Assembly (NCBI RefSeq): GCF_014648295.1
Contig: NZ_BMQV01000037.1
Coordinates: 1 to 50,933 of the forward strand
Direction: 5' to 3'
DNA length: 50,933 nt
Source of the DNA: Shewanella saliphila
GTDB taxonomy: Bacteria > Pseudomonadota > Gammaproteobacteria > Enterobacterales > Shewanellaceae
Within the stretch, counting starts at the first letter, position 1. Each line of letters opens with the position of its first letter. This document shows positions 27,113 through 35,816 of the stretch, in pieces. Below the pieces are notes generated by a model, which searched no databases, was not told the DNA's origin, and was given only the letters and a program-made list of their open reading frames with translations. Made by a program: the position numbers and the translations under genes.

Positions 27113-27688
27113 TTATTTTTGTGGTGGGAATTGCGCCAAAATTGCCGCAACGGTTTCGTTAATACCTTTGGCCTTATCTTCGCCGCCTTGATCAAAATGA
27201 TACTGGCCATTACCGCGCCAAATTAAGCGCTTATCTGTTGAATCAACAATATCAATTTGGATCGTTTGGGTTTTGGCGATATTACTGCCAAGCGGGATCC
27301 CAATGCTGGTACCAAGACCAATACCGCCTTTAGAGCCCCAAGTGCCAGAGCCTAAACCGATTGAAAGGCTAGAGTCTTTTTCTTTATCTTGAGTGACAAA
27401 CGCATAGTTAACTATAAAATCGCCACCCTCTGGTTGATAAACAAATCCCTGGTTTAACAAACTTTGCTTGATATCGGCGTTAATTCTGTCGGCTGTTAGT
27501 GGGTCATTCGTTTGTTCAACACTGAGTTGGCTAAACGTTTTAAGTGCAGAGAAATCGTAATTAACATCATAATCTTGTTTAGGCTTTGTTGTGCATGCCG
27601 CGAGGATAAATAAGCTACATATTATTAATGTCAGTCTGCGCCAGGTTGGACTGCTTCCTCTTAACATGGAACGCTTTGATGTTGTCAT
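27113..27688 (-). CDS. DUF4136 domain lipoprotein
   Basis: A 191-residue lipoprotein with a long basic N-terminus, a hydrophobic core (LTLIICSLFIL) and lipobox LAAC (cysteine at about residue 32). The rest is a DUF4136 domain: DYDVNYDFSALKTF near its start and the LIWRGNGQ strand near its end are characteristic. A glycine-rich segment (about 105-130) matches the family. The start has a near-consensus AGGAGG site. It lacks an obvious outer-membrane avoidance residue after the cysteine, so it is probably in the outer membrane. The function is unknown. Confidence 0.85.
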   Translation of the reverse strand: MTTSKRSMLRGSSPTWRRLTLIICSLFILAACTTKPKQDYDVNYDFSALKTFSQLSVEQTNDPLTADRINADIKQSLLNQGFVYQPEGGDFIVNYAFVTQDKEKDSSLSIGLGSGTWGSKGGIGLGTSIGIPLGSNIAKTQTIQIDIVDSTDKRLIWRGNGQYHFDQGGEDKAKGINETVAAILAQFPPQK

Positions 27689-27843
27689 AAGACCTCCTAA
27701 AACGTGTAATAATGTACAAAATTAACTCAATTAGTATAACCTTAATATACAACGATTGTTGGCCTGTATATTTTTAGGCCTTTATGACTATATCGCATAT
27801 CAATAAATAGTCTGCTTTTTATGTACAGGAGTTAATCTCACTG

Positions 27844-28164
27844 ATGATGGAACAGTTAAGCTTTTTTGCGGTACCCAGCCCTTGTGTCGGTGTTTGTCAG
27901 TCTGACAGCCGCGGTTATTGTGTTGGGTGCCTGAGAAGCCGTGATGAGCGTTTCAATTGGATGAACTACAGTGAGTTACAAAAGCAAGATGTTATTCGAT
28001 TATGCTTACAGCGCAAGCGTCGACGCCAATATGCAATGCATAAGGCTAAGCAACAAGAAATGCTTAACCAGCAAATCGCACATACAGCGCAATTAGATTT
28101 TGAAGATAACAACGACTCAGCCGCAGATGATGTTGATTTAGCGGGTTTTGATTTAGATGGTTAA
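27844..28164 (+). CDS. DUF1289 domain protein
   Basis: A 106-residue protein whose first half is a DUF1289 domain: PCVGVCQSDSRGYCVGCLRS has the four cysteines expected to bind a metal, followed by the conserved W-x-x-Y/M helix (RFNWMNYSELQKQDV). The second half is basic and then acidic (DDVDLAGFDLDG) and probably disordered. The family is widespread in proteobacteria without an assigned role. Divergent from the DUF4136 gene. Confidence 0.88.
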   Translation: MMEQLSFFAVPSPCVGVCQSDSRGYCVGCLRSRDERFNWMNYSELQKQDVIRLCLQRKRRRQYAMHKAKQQEMLNQQIAHTAQLDFEDNNDSAADDVDLAGFDLDG

Positions 28165-28206
28165 TATTTTTAGGTCGTTATAGCTTGGCTCGCTGTCAGT
28201 GAGGTG

Positions 28207-28797
28207 TTACTGGGCTTTCATCGCATGCCAAAACAATTTAAAGCTTGCACTGCGATGTTGTTCGTCACTACCGAGTTGTGGATTGTCTGTAAAGAAGCGG
28301 ATAGCGGCTAAGTACTGCCCATGGCAGTTTTCGAGTAATAATTCGCTGGGGAAATTGGCAATAATGCCTTGCTGCTTGCCTTGCTCAATCAACTCAACCA
28401 CAAAGCCTAAGATGCTTGTCATCGCTTGCTTTCTCACCGCAACATCAATATCGGCTGACATTGAATATTGTAAAAAGAATAATTGCTTAAGAGGTTGTGC
28501 GATAGCCCAATCAATGGCTTTTTGCCATAGGTTATGGGCGTCTTTTTCAATGTCACCAGACAACTGAGTATTGCTGACCATATTATTGGCAAACTCTTGT
28601 TTTATGGATAGAAACAATTGACTCATTATGTCATTTTTGGTCGGAAAATGATGAAATAATGTCCCGGTTGCCACTCCCGCAGCTTTGGCAATGGAGGCAG
28701 TTGATGTTGCATTAAAGCCTTTACTGACAAAAAGCAGCAATGCTGAGTCTAAAATAGCTTGTTTTTTATCTGTGGTGGTTGTGGTTTTACTGCTCAT
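28207..28797 (-). CDS. TetR/AcrR-family regulator of the aldehyde dehydrogenase gene
   Basis: A 196-residue TetR-family repressor. The helix-turn-helix (about residues 28-50) lies within FNATSTASIAKAAGVATGTL, followed by FHHFPTKNDI. The C-terminal helical ligand domain is unassigned. It lies downstream of the aldehyde dehydrogenase gene on the same strand (77 bases) and probably belongs to one operon with it. A palindrome typical of TetR operators (30388-30405) lies upstream of that operon, so autoregulation together with the dehydrogenase is likely. This linkage is inference. Confidence 0.9.
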   Translation of the reverse strand: MSSKTTTTTDKKQAILDSALLLFVSKGFNATSTASIAKAAGVATGTLFHHFPTKNDIMSQLFLSIKQEFANNMVSNTQLSGDIEKDAHNLWQKAIDWAIAQPLKQLFFLQYSMSADIDVAVRKQAMTSILGFVVELIEQGKQQGIIANFPSELLLENCHGQYLAAIRFFTDNPQLGSDEQHRSASFKLFWHAMKAQ

Positions 28798-28830
28798 TAA
28801 GTCAAAAGTGCCTGTGGTTGAAAATGATTA

Positions 28831-28866
28831 GCTGCCCAGAAAATGTCTATGAACTGCCTGGGCAGC
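28831..28866 (-). repeat. Stem-loop between aldehyde dehydrogenase and TetR genes
   Basis: Perfect 8-base arms CTGCCCAG (28832-28839) and CTGGGCAG (28858-28865) around an 18-base loop. There is no T-run, so it may be a partial terminator or RNA-processing site that lowers expression of the repressor relative to the enzyme. Confidence 0.4.
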
Positions 28867-28873
28867 AGCGTTG

Positions 28874-30295
28874 TTAACGCAAGAAAAACTTCATTAATAG
28901 TCGTTGAATGAGCCCACCATAAGGAGGGTGCACAAACACGCCTGTGTTGATTTTACCACTGTTTAGCACCGTTTTAGCGTGACTAAAGGTTAAGAAACCT
29001 TCTTTACCATGGTAATGCCCCATGCCTGAAGGGCCGATACCGCCAAATGGCGCGTCGTCTGCCGCCACATGAAATACCGTGTCGTTAATACACACACCAC
29101 CAGAATGGGTTTGCTGTAAAATATGGTGTTGGGTTTTATCATCGAAACTCATTATGTATAACGCCAGCGGCCTGTCTCCACGGTTAACATAACCAATGGC
29201 CTCTGACACATTTTGATAGCTAATAATGGGTAAGAGTGGCCCAAAAATCTCATCTTGCATCAACAACATGTCGTCTGTTGTGTCGGTAATCAGTTGCGTT
29301 GCTAATTTTCTGTTATCGGTAGAAATTGGGTCATCCGTTGCGGATATGACCTTTGCACCTTTTGCTTTAGCATCGTCAAGCACTTTCAATAAGCGCTGAT
29401 ATTGGCGGTCATTAATGACATTGCCGTAATCTTGGTTATTAACAAAATCAGGGTACATTTTGTTAAAACGAGCACGATAAGCTGCAATAAACGCATCTAC
29501 TTTGTCGGCAGGGCAGAGCACATAATCAGGGGCCACACAGATTTGACCGGCATTTAAACATTTTCCAAAAATGAGTCGTTCAACAGCGGTGTCTATCGAC
29601 ATGTCGGGCGCAATAATCGCGGGCGATTTGCCACCTAGCTCCAACGTCACCGGCGTTAAGTTATCAGCTGCGGCACGCATAACATGTCGTCCAACAACGG
29701 TAGAGCCGGTAAATAAAATATGATCAAAAGGCAGAGATGAAAACTCTGCGGCAACTTCCGCTTCACCTTCAACAATAGCCACTTCAGAGGTATCAAAAAT
29801 AGTGGCAAGTAATTGGCGTAACACGGCATTCGTTGCAGGAGTAAACTCAGACATTTTGAGCATGGCACCATTACCTGCGGCAATGGCGGTGACTAATGGC
29901 CCCATTGATAACATGATAGGGAAGTTCCACGGCACAATAATACCAATCACACCTAAAGGTTGATATTGCACTGACACTTTTGAGGGGGATAGCAACATGC
30001 CTGCATGACGACGGCTAGGTTTCATCCACGATTTAAGGTGCTTAATGGTGTAATTGATATTGTTAACGCACGGCATGATGTCTGAAATAACAGTGTCATT
30101 TGAAGACCTGTGACCATAATCTTGGTTAAGAGCTTCAATGATTGCTGGCTGACTCTCAAGTAATGCAAGTTTTAGTTGAGTTAATTTGTCAACGCGAGAT
30201 TGATAACTTGGCGCGGGTTGAGATAAATAGCGGCTTCGTTGAGCGTCGAGTAATGGCGCGAGTGAGTTTACGGTTTGATCAACTGCCATGTTCAT
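28874..30295 (-). CDS. Coniferyl aldehyde dehydrogenase-like NAD(P)+ aldehyde dehydrogenase
   Basis: A 473-residue aldehyde dehydrogenase that oxidises aldehydes to acids. The catalytic cysteine lies in GQICVAPDYV (about residue 247), and the general-base glutamate lies in ELGGKSP (about 213). The NAD-binding and substrate folds are PWNFPIMLSMGPLVTAIAAGN and GSTVVGR. The C-terminus with a hydrophobic tail (PPYGGLIQRLLMKFFLR) fits the class 3-like group annotated as coniferyl aldehyde dehydrogenase, and S. oneidensis has a similar gene next to a TetR gene and a uspA. Physiological substrates may well be fatty or aromatic aldehydes. Regulation by the adjacent TetR protein is likely. Confidence 0.87.
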   Translation of the reverse strand: MNMAVDQTVNSLAPLLDAQRSRYLSQPAPSYQSRVDKLTQLKLALLESQPAIIEALNQDYGHRSSNDTVISDIMPCVNNINYTIKHLKSWMKPSRRHAGMLLSPSKVSVQYQPLGVIGIIVPWNFPIMLSMGPLVTAIAAGNGAMLKMSEFTPATNAVLRQLLATIFDTSEVAIVEGEAEVAAEFSSLPFDHILFTGSTVVGRHVMRAAADNLTPVTLELGGKSPAIIAPDMSIDTAVERLIFGKCLNAGQICVAPDYVLCPADKVDAFIAAYRARFNKMYPDFVNNQDYGNVINDRQYQRLLKVLDDAKAKGAKVISATDDPISTDNRKLATQLITDTTDDMLLMQDEIFGPLLPIISYQNVSEAIGYVNRGDRPLALYIMSFDDKTQHHILQQTHSGGVCINDTVFHVAADDAPFGGIGPSGMGHYHGKEGFLTFSHAKTVLNSGKINTGVFVHPPYGGLIQRLLMKFFLR

Positions 30296-30387
30296 TATTG
30301 TTCTCCGGCTGAAAATATGAATCGGTTCGTTGTGCCTGATACTGAATGAGATGCCATATTGAGCTTAGTTGAAGCGCTTAAAAACAA

Positions 30388-30405
30388 ACCGACTGATTAG
30401 TCGGT
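30388..30405. promoter_or_regulatory. Probable TetR-family operator
   Basis: The inverted repeat ACCGACTGATTAGTCGGT has perfect 7-base arms around a 4-base centre, a form typical of TetR-family operators. It is 93 bases upstream of the aldehyde dehydrogenase start and is the only such site in the intergenic region. Confidence 0.65.
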
Positions 30406-30452
30406 CTGATGTTAGGCGTTTTTTTGAACTAAAGCAAGTTTTCGGCATTGAT

Positions 30453-30466
30453 TTGATTTTGATCAC
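30453..30466. promoter_or_regulatory. FNR/EtrA-like site upstream of uspA
   Basis: TTGATTTTGATCAC matches the TTGATnnnnATCAA consensus at nine of ten positions. It lies 137 bases upstream of the uspA start, within the 307-base region between the aldehyde dehydrogenase and uspA genes. That region otherwise shows only the TetR-like operator. Confidence 0.5.
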
Positions 30467-30602
30467 TAAAAATACTCAAATTAATGACTACACTTAAGTT
30501 GAAAGAGGGGGTTATTAACTGCGTGAATACAGTCTGTTGGCTGTGCAAGTTTAAGCTGGTTAACTGACTCTTTAGCTGTTCACGTTTAAGGAGGGTAGCA
30601 AA

Positions 30603-31034
30603 ATGCGTACACGTAATATTTTATGGCCTACCGATTTTTCAGACACGGCGTCACATGCCTTACGATATGCCATTGAGATGGCAAATCTCTACAATGTAGG
30701 TATTCGTATTTTGAATGTGGTTGATCAACCTCTAGGTGACGAAAACTATATGGTGCTTGCGATTACACCTGAAGAGTTGGCTAAAACCATGGAAGATGCT
30801 GCCGCCAAGCAAATGCATGAATTATTAGCTCAGTTAAAAACCGATTTAAAAGTTGAAACAGTGATCCGTCGTGGTGATGCTGTGACCGAAATTTTAGCTG
30901 AAGCTAATGGTGAAAACATTGGTATGGTGGTAATTGCTAGCCACGGACGTACAGGCCTATCGCACTTTTTGCACGATAACGTTGCAGAAGAAGTGGCGAA
31001 TAAAGCCAAATGCCCAGTGTTAGTGGTTAAATAA
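30603..31034 (+). CDS. Universal stress protein, UspA family
   Basis: A 143-residue single-domain universal stress protein. The fold begins ILWPTDFSDTASHALRYA, where the D binds nucleotide in ATP-binding members. The C-terminal GRTGLSHFLHDNVAEEV has the GxxG-x9-G(S/T)-like pattern in a modified form (SHGRTG...NVAEEVA). These proteins aid survival of starvation, oxygen change or energy stress. A strong AAGGAGG site precedes the ATG. An FNR-like site upstream suggests induction under low oxygen. Confidence 0.9.
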   Translation: MRTRNILWPTDFSDTASHALRYAIEMANLYNVGIRILNVVDQPLGDENYMVLAITPEELAKTMEDAAAKQMHELLAQLKTDLKVETVIRRGDAVTEILAEANGENIGMVVIASHGRTGLSHFLHDNVAEEVANKAKCPVLVVK

Positions 31035-31066
31035 GCTTTAGAAGCTTGATCTTAGTTAATAATGCT

Positions 31067-31095
31067 GACCAGTCACCAGCGATGGGTGACCGGTC
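31067..31095. terminator. Stem-loop between uspA and the PH-domain operon
   Basis: Arms of about 11 bases (GACCAGTCACC and GGGTGACCGGTC) lie between the two convergent units. On either strand the following sequence is only moderately T-rich, so termination is plausible but not certain. Confidence 0.5.
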
Positions 31096-31171
31096 GCATT
31101 TGGCATCTCGATTAGAAAAGTGTCTGGTTGGTATTGCCCAAAACAGTTGTCTTTGTGTAAGCGATATGACG

Positions 31172-32770
31172 TTAAATCCAGTTTTGGCTATTACGGCTAA
31201 CCGCATGTAGCGAACGGGAAATGATTTGATTAGCAATGTCGATAGGGATATAAGGAAACACCACACTGCCGCTGGCAAGACCGATTTCAATATAAGCTAA
31301 GTTTGCCCGTTTTTGTCCCTGTGTTTGAGTTATTTTGACGTGTTGTACTTTGTCAAAAGCAATGCGTTTCCATTGCCTGCCGAGTAAGCCTGTGTGCTGC
31401 CAGATTACCTGGTCTTCAATGACATATCCCCAATGTTTATAACGTAAATAAATAAGCCCAATAATCACCGACGTGGTTAGCCAGGTGGATTCAAAAAAGC
31501 TCAAACTACGTCCATCAAATCCGCCAGTGACCGATAACAATATGGCGATAGACAGTGGCAGTATGATCCGCCTTGTAAACCATTTTATGTGAATTGACCT
31601 GTAATTGGGTGGTAAAGCGCTTGCGCCGCCACTGAGATTGGGCATGGCCGTTAATATTGCTGCTACTTCGTTGGGTTTTACGCTGGGAATAAGCATATGC
31701 TGTTTGGTTTTTTGCTCAACCTCCTGGCCTTTGACTTGCTTAAAATACAGGGTCCAACGCTTAAGCAACCGAGCTAGCACAGGTTGCTTTGCCTGGATCA
31801 GCTGCACCCTTTTAATGGCTAATGCATCTTGTTGGTGTGAAATAACTCCGCCACTGCGTTGCAGGGTGTCGGTATGCCTATCGAGTTTGTAGGGGTGATA
31901 TTTTAATACAGCGGCGATAATCGAAATAAGCGAAAACAGTCCGTATAAAAACAGCAAGCCAAGAATAAAAAACAAGCTTTGTAAGCCAATATTTTGATGG
32001 GTTTGGCTCTCAATCCACAGCCAAAATTGTTTGGCGATTGCTGAGTCAAACACCTTTTCCATATCGATTTGACCGATGATGGGCCCCGCAATTACCGCAA
32101 ACCAAATAAAGTTGTTTTGATAAAAGCCAAACAGTAATAAATCACCCAGAGATTTACGCGTTACAGGAGTAGAGCTTTGCGTTTGAGCATCAAGTTGCGG
32201 CTCAATATTGGCTTGAGCGGACGACGGTGTCGTAAGCAATAAGCGTTTGAGCGTTTGCGCCTGTTCGATGTTTAACGCTGCGAGCTTGGCTTCATCTTTT
32301 TTCGACCCTGCGGTTTCTATTACCAATGTGCCAAGGGCGAGCGGTTTAAAATAAAAAGGTTGCTCGTAACGAATATTTTGAATTCTGCTAAGGGGGATTT
32401 CATCTTTTTTGGTAAAAAATAGTCCCCGCTTAACATCGAGTTTTTCCTCTGACAAACGAAAGCGAAATTTGTGCCACTCAATCACTGCAGCCACACTGAC
32501 AAGCAGCACTATCACGCTTATCATCAACGCCAACCATTGCCCATCAAACCCTTGTTTCCAACCGGTATAAACGATTGGGATGATGGCAATACCATTACTG
32601 AGGATCCCTTTGAGTGCACCAATTACGTAGGTAATAATCGACCAGGGCGATAATGCTTGCCACTCTTTGAGCTGATTGGCGAGAGTGTCACTGCTGTGCT
32701 GCTCAGTCGTAGCAGCGGCTATAACATTGGGTTGTTTTATTGATTGAGGTGTTTTTGGCGACTCATCCAT
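31172..32770 (-). CDS. Bacterial PH-domain membrane protein, YdbT-like
   Basis: A 532-residue membrane protein with several bPH2 (DUF304-type) domains. Two membrane hairpins precede each domain. Hydrophobic pairs lie near residues 50-95, 200-280 and 410-440, and domains begin with text such as FRLSEEKLDVKRGLFFTKKDEIPLSRIQNI, PYKLDRHTDTLQRSGGVI and GYVIEDQVIWQHTGLLGRQW. The start at 32770 overlaps the upstream gene by eight bases (32763-32770), so the two are translationally coupled. The pair corresponds to B. subtilis ydbS-ydbT. A role in envelope physiology is usual for the family; the exact function is not known. Confidence 0.85.
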   Translation of the reverse strand: MDESPKTPQSIKQPNVIAAATTEQHSSDTLANQLKEWQALSPWSIITYVIGALKGILSNGIAIIPIVYTGWKQGFDGQWLALMISVIVLLVSVAAVIEWHKFRFRLSEEKLDVKRGLFFTKKDEIPLSRIQNIRYEQPFYFKPLALGTLVIETAGSKKDEAKLAALNIEQAQTLKRLLLTTPSSAQANIEPQLDAQTQSSTPVTRKSLGDLLLFGFYQNNFIWFAVIAGPIIGQIDMEKVFDSAIAKQFWLWIESQTHQNIGLQSLFFILGLLFLYGLFSLISIIAAVLKYHPYKLDRHTDTLQRSGGVISHQQDALAIKRVQLIQAKQPVLARLLKRWTLYFKQVKGQEVEQKTKQHMLIPSVKPNEVAAILTAMPNLSGGASALPPNYRSIHIKWFTRRIILPLSIAILLSVTGGFDGRSLSFFESTWLTTSVIIGLIYLRYKHWGYVIEDQVIWQHTGLLGRQWKRIAFDKVQHVKITQTQGQKRANLAYIEIGLASGSVVFPYIPIDIANQIISRSLHAVSRNSQNWI

Positions 32771-33494
32771 GAGGTGTGTCCTCACTTGATGTTTCGGCTT
32801 TAGCCGTGGTGAGTTGATGCTCCACATCTGCGCTGGTTTGCGTGTCATTTTCTGGTGAACTATCGCTGTCATTCTCAGGCTGTTCTATTATTGGCTGGTG
32901 GCTCGCTGCGGCTTTAGCTAACAGGTGCTGACGTAAATGTTCAGCCAGTTCAGCATTGAGTCCGGGCAAATCAATCTCTGCCACGCCACTGCCGGCACTA
33001 AAACATTTTAATGACACCAGATTAAATTTTCGCTCAGCCGGCCCTTGAGATAAATTCACGTGCTGCAGGCGGGTATAAGGTAGGGCAGTTGTTGACACCC
33101 AAAATAGCCCTTCACGGAACACCAGTTCATGCTCAAATACACCATAGGCAATCCGTTTGGCTTTCATATGGATAAGTTTAATGATAATCACTGCTAGCAA
33201 TGCATAACCTGGCAATATGGATAAGGTCACACTCGTTGGAATATCGGGATTAATTAGGCCAAAAATGGTAATGCCTAAGGTGATTAACACCGCAATCGTA
33301 ATGCTAATAATCAGCAGTAATTTGGGGTAGTTAGCATCGACGGCTTGCAGCGCTAACCTGGATAGTGGGATATATTGAGCCGGCCTGAGTATATGACCAT
33401 GTTGGTAATGGTTTAATTCTGCCGCTGACTCAGCTGTTGAATCTGAGGCGTGTGCGATTAAAGGCTGGCTTTTTTGTGTCGGGTCCATGTTCAT
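32763..33494 (-). CDS. Bacterial PH-domain membrane protein, YdbS-like
   Basis: A 243-residue protein with two membrane segments (about residues 55-75 and 85-105) followed by one bPH2 domain. The domain contains HMKAKRIAYGVFEHELVFREGLFWVSTTALPYTRLQHVNL, the family pattern. The C-terminal 60 residues are acidic, low-complexity and probably disordered (NDSDSSPENDTQTS). It is the first gene of a two-gene operon with the YdbT-like protein. A second in-frame ATG six bases in (33488) is an alternative start. Confidence 0.85.
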   Translation of the reverse strand: MNMDPTQKSQPLIAHASDSTAESAAELNHYQHGHILRPAQYIPLSRLALQAVDANYPKLLLIISITIAVLITLGITIFGLINPDIPTSVTLSILPGYALLAVIIIKLIHMKAKRIAYGVFEHELVFREGLFWVSTTALPYTRLQHVNLSQGPAERKFNLVSLKCFSAGSGVAEIDLPGLNAELAEHLRQHLLAKAAASHQPIIEQPENDSDSSPENDTQTSADVEHQLTTAKAETSSEDTPHG

Positions 33495-33688
33495 TATTAT
33501 GTTATACCTTTGTTACCGTCTCCTTATCATACTGCCATGGTTTTGGGGCAATTTGCGACTAACAGGTTGTAAATGTTTATCTCAAACCGTAAATTTGATT
33601 ATTGCTTAGCTGTTGATATTACTTGCATGCAGGGCAACACATGCAGTAATTTCAAATAAAGTCGTATTATTTATAGGGCGTTATATCG

Positions 33689-34015
33689 ATGTTTTCTCAA
33701 GTTAACGTTATTAATAAATCGCAAAAAGCATTTTTGCGAAAGCTATATCTGGCACATCTACTCGATGAAGAGCAACATAATCTGTTAAGTCTACAAAAGT
33801 TAACAGGTATGCCAAGGCGTACCCTGCAAGATGCTATTGCAGCTTTTGCCGATATTGGTATTAAAGTTGATTTTATTCAGCAAGGGCAAAGGCATAATGA
33901 AGGACATTATCGAATTTCGACCTGGGGGCCGATCAGTAGCGCTTGGGTTAATAGTCATTTTGAACAAATTAAAGCCATTATTGAAGATGTAGAAACCCAA
34001 GAGTTAGCCTGCTAG
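33689..34015 (+). CDS. Small winged helix-turn-helix protein
   Basis: A 108-residue protein with an N-terminal winged helix (about residues 10-60). LSLQKLTGMPRRTLQDAIAAFADIGIKVDF has the shape of a recognition helix plus wing. It looks like the small HTH protein family found in Shewanella and Vibrio without assigned targets. Thirty-eight bases separate it from the CorA-family gene downstream. Whether it regulates that transporter is not known. Confidence 0.75.
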   Translation: MFSQVNVINKSQKAFLRKLYLAHLLDEEQHNLLSLQKLTGMPRRTLQDAIAAFADIGIKVDFIQQGQRHNEGHYRISTWGPISSAWVNSHFEQIKAIIEDVETQELAC

Positions 34016-34053
34016 TTCGAAAGGCGGCCCTGTTGTCTTAGTATGAGTTAATT

Positions 34054-35022
34054 ATGACCATTCACATCTTATTGTTTGATAACCAAGGTCAACTATTGTC
34101 GCATGGCGACGAGCGTCTTATGGCGCAATACGAGCCAGAAAAACAGCGTATTTGGATTGACATCAGCGGCCCCAATAACCAAGCTTTTTTTCAAGCACAT
34201 CCGCAATTTGGCATTGATAATCTTGATTTTGAAGAAGCGCATCGTGAACGTCACCCACCTCAAATTGAAGCCTATGCTCATCACGCATACTTATTGACGC
34301 ATGAGTTAATGGAGCGAGAAGCCTATTTAATACTCGATAGAAGCCATTTACTGATGCACGTTAATCGTCAGTTTTTGATTACTCAGCATTTAAAGCCTTC
34401 AATTAGTGTGGCTAAAATTACCGAACAAGTCATGGCTAAGCAAAGCCTTGATAGCCCGGAAATGAGCTGGGTGTGTTTTGCGATTATGCGTCAAATAGTG
34501 ACCGACTACTTAGCCGTTATGTTGGCATTAGAAGAACGCTTAAATGATATAGAAGACGAAATTTTTGATGCATCAACTGACGATTTACTTGCTGAGCTAA
34601 TGGCATACAGCAGTAAATTACAAAAGGCAAAACGTTCATTTAGTTATCATGAAGAACTACTGCAACAACTGTTAGGTAATGATGGTGCTAAACACATTGA
34701 GTTTGACTATCAACAGTTAAGTTATTTGTATAATCAGTTTGAGCGATTATCGAGCCGCGCCAGTTTGTATCAAGGATTAGTGAGCAGTTTGATTAATGGC
34801 TTTATCTCTGTGAGCGCGCATAAAACCAACCGGGTAATGATGACGTTAACCTTGGTTACGGCCATATTTTTACCTTTAACGGTCATCGCGGGTATTTATG
34901 GGATGAACTTTGACAATATGCCAGAGCTAAAATGGTCTTATGGTTATTTTGCTGTGTTGCTGCTTATGGCGTTGATTGTGATTTTGGGGCTATGGTGGGC
35001 TAAAATAAAGCGCTGGTTTTAA
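34054..35022 (+). CDS. CorA/ZntB-family divalent metal transporter
   Basis: A 322-residue inner-membrane transporter of the CorA superfamily. A long soluble N-terminal domain with helices is followed by two C-terminal membrane segments (about residues 258-280 and 292-313). The signature YGMNF (GIYGMNFDNMPELKW) closes the first segment, as in CorA and ZntB. ZntB-type proteins lack the classical CorA loop and move zinc; the exact metal here cannot be told. It is in the same direction as the AlkB gene, 24 bases upstream of it. Confidence 0.85.
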   Translation: MTIHILLFDNQGQLLSHGDERLMAQYEPEKQRIWIDISGPNNQAFFQAHPQFGIDNLDFEEAHRERHPPQIEAYAHHAYLLTHELMEREAYLILDRSHLLMHVNRQFLITQHLKPSISVAKITEQVMAKQSLDSPEMSWVCFAIMRQIVTDYLAVMLALEERLNDIEDEIFDASTDDLLAELMAYSSKLQKAKRSFSYHEELLQQLLGNDGAKHIEFDYQQLSYLYNQFERLSSRASLYQGLVSSLINGFISVSAHKTNRVMMTLTLVTAIFLPLTVIAGIYGMNFDNMPELKWSYGYFAVLLLMALIVILGLWWAKIKRWF

Positions 35023-35046
35023 CTGTTTAATGAAATAGGAGGTAAA

Positions 35047-35694
35047 GTGTCTGGTTTGCAACAAGGGTTTGACTTTGAGGCACCTCAAGCCCAGTTAGAT
35101 CTCGATACAGATGTTGATCATCCATTAACGCCACCTGTTACCTGGATTAAAGGCTTTTTGTCCGCTAAACAGCAGCAGTTGTTACTTAACGAAGTTGAAC
35201 ACTACCCGTTAGAAAAAGTGTCTATTGAAGTCTATGGTAAGCGGCATCCTATTCCGCGCACTCAAGCGTGGTTTGGCGATCCGGGTTGTGACTATCATTA
35301 TTCTAAGTTACACATTAGCGCCTTGCCTTGGCCTAAGGTGTTAAGTCGTTTACGACAAAAACTGTTTACAGATCATCAAATACAAAGCAACACAGCGTTA
35401 GTCAATCGCTACGCAAATGGGCACGATTGCATGGGCTGGCACAGTGATGATGAACCCGAAATTATCGAGGGCTCAGCTATTGCCTCTGTCACTCTTGGAG
35501 CCTGTAGAGACTTTGTTGTGCGCCATAAAAAAACGCAAACCAAAGTGAATTTTGCCCTAGAGTCTGGAGATTTGTTGATTATGCACCCTGGCATGCAACA
35601 ACACTGGCAACATGCTTTGCCTAAACGACTTAAAGTTACAGAGCCTAGAATCAACTTTACCTTTAGGCACATTATCCCCCATTACTATCGCTAA
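35047..35694 (+). CDS. AlkB-type 2-oxoglutarate/Fe(II) dioxygenase
   Basis: A 215-residue dioxygenase of the AlkB family that reverses methylation of DNA or RNA bases by oxidative demethylation. The iron ligands are visible: H and D in GWHSDDEPEI and a second H in QQHWQHALPK. An arginine in RINFTFR binds 2-oxoglutarate. Substrate-side text RTQAWFGDPG and NRYANGHDCMGWHSD fits the ALKBH2/3-like group of bacteria. The GTG start at 35047 is supported by a near-perfect AGGAGGT site. It forms a likely operon with the CorA-family gene, and the DASH cryptochrome follows. Confidence 0.92.
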   Translation: MSGLQQGFDFEAPQAQLDLDTDVDHPLTPPVTWIKGFLSAKQQQLLLNEVEHYPLEKVSIEVYGKRHPIPRTQAWFGDPGCDYHYSKLHISALPWPKVLSRLRQKLFTDHQIQSNTALVNRYANGHDCMGWHSDDEPEIIEGSAIASVTLGACRDFVVRHKKTQTKVNFALESGDLLIMHPGMQQHWQHALPKRLKVTEPRINFTFRHIIPHYYR

Positions 35695-35816
35695 GCTTTA
35701 CGGTAAATAGCATCACCTCAAGCCCCGTTAATGACAAAAACAATCTTTTATTGAACCTTGCCGCGGTGTGTTTACGTATCAATTGAGCATGAAACACGTA
35801 ATCAGTGGTGCAATAC

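Noticed and set aside
27736..27790. Hairpin with GGCCT/AGGCC arms upstream of the DUF1289 gene
   Set aside because: The stem is only five bases with a long loop in an AT-rich region, which is expected by chance.
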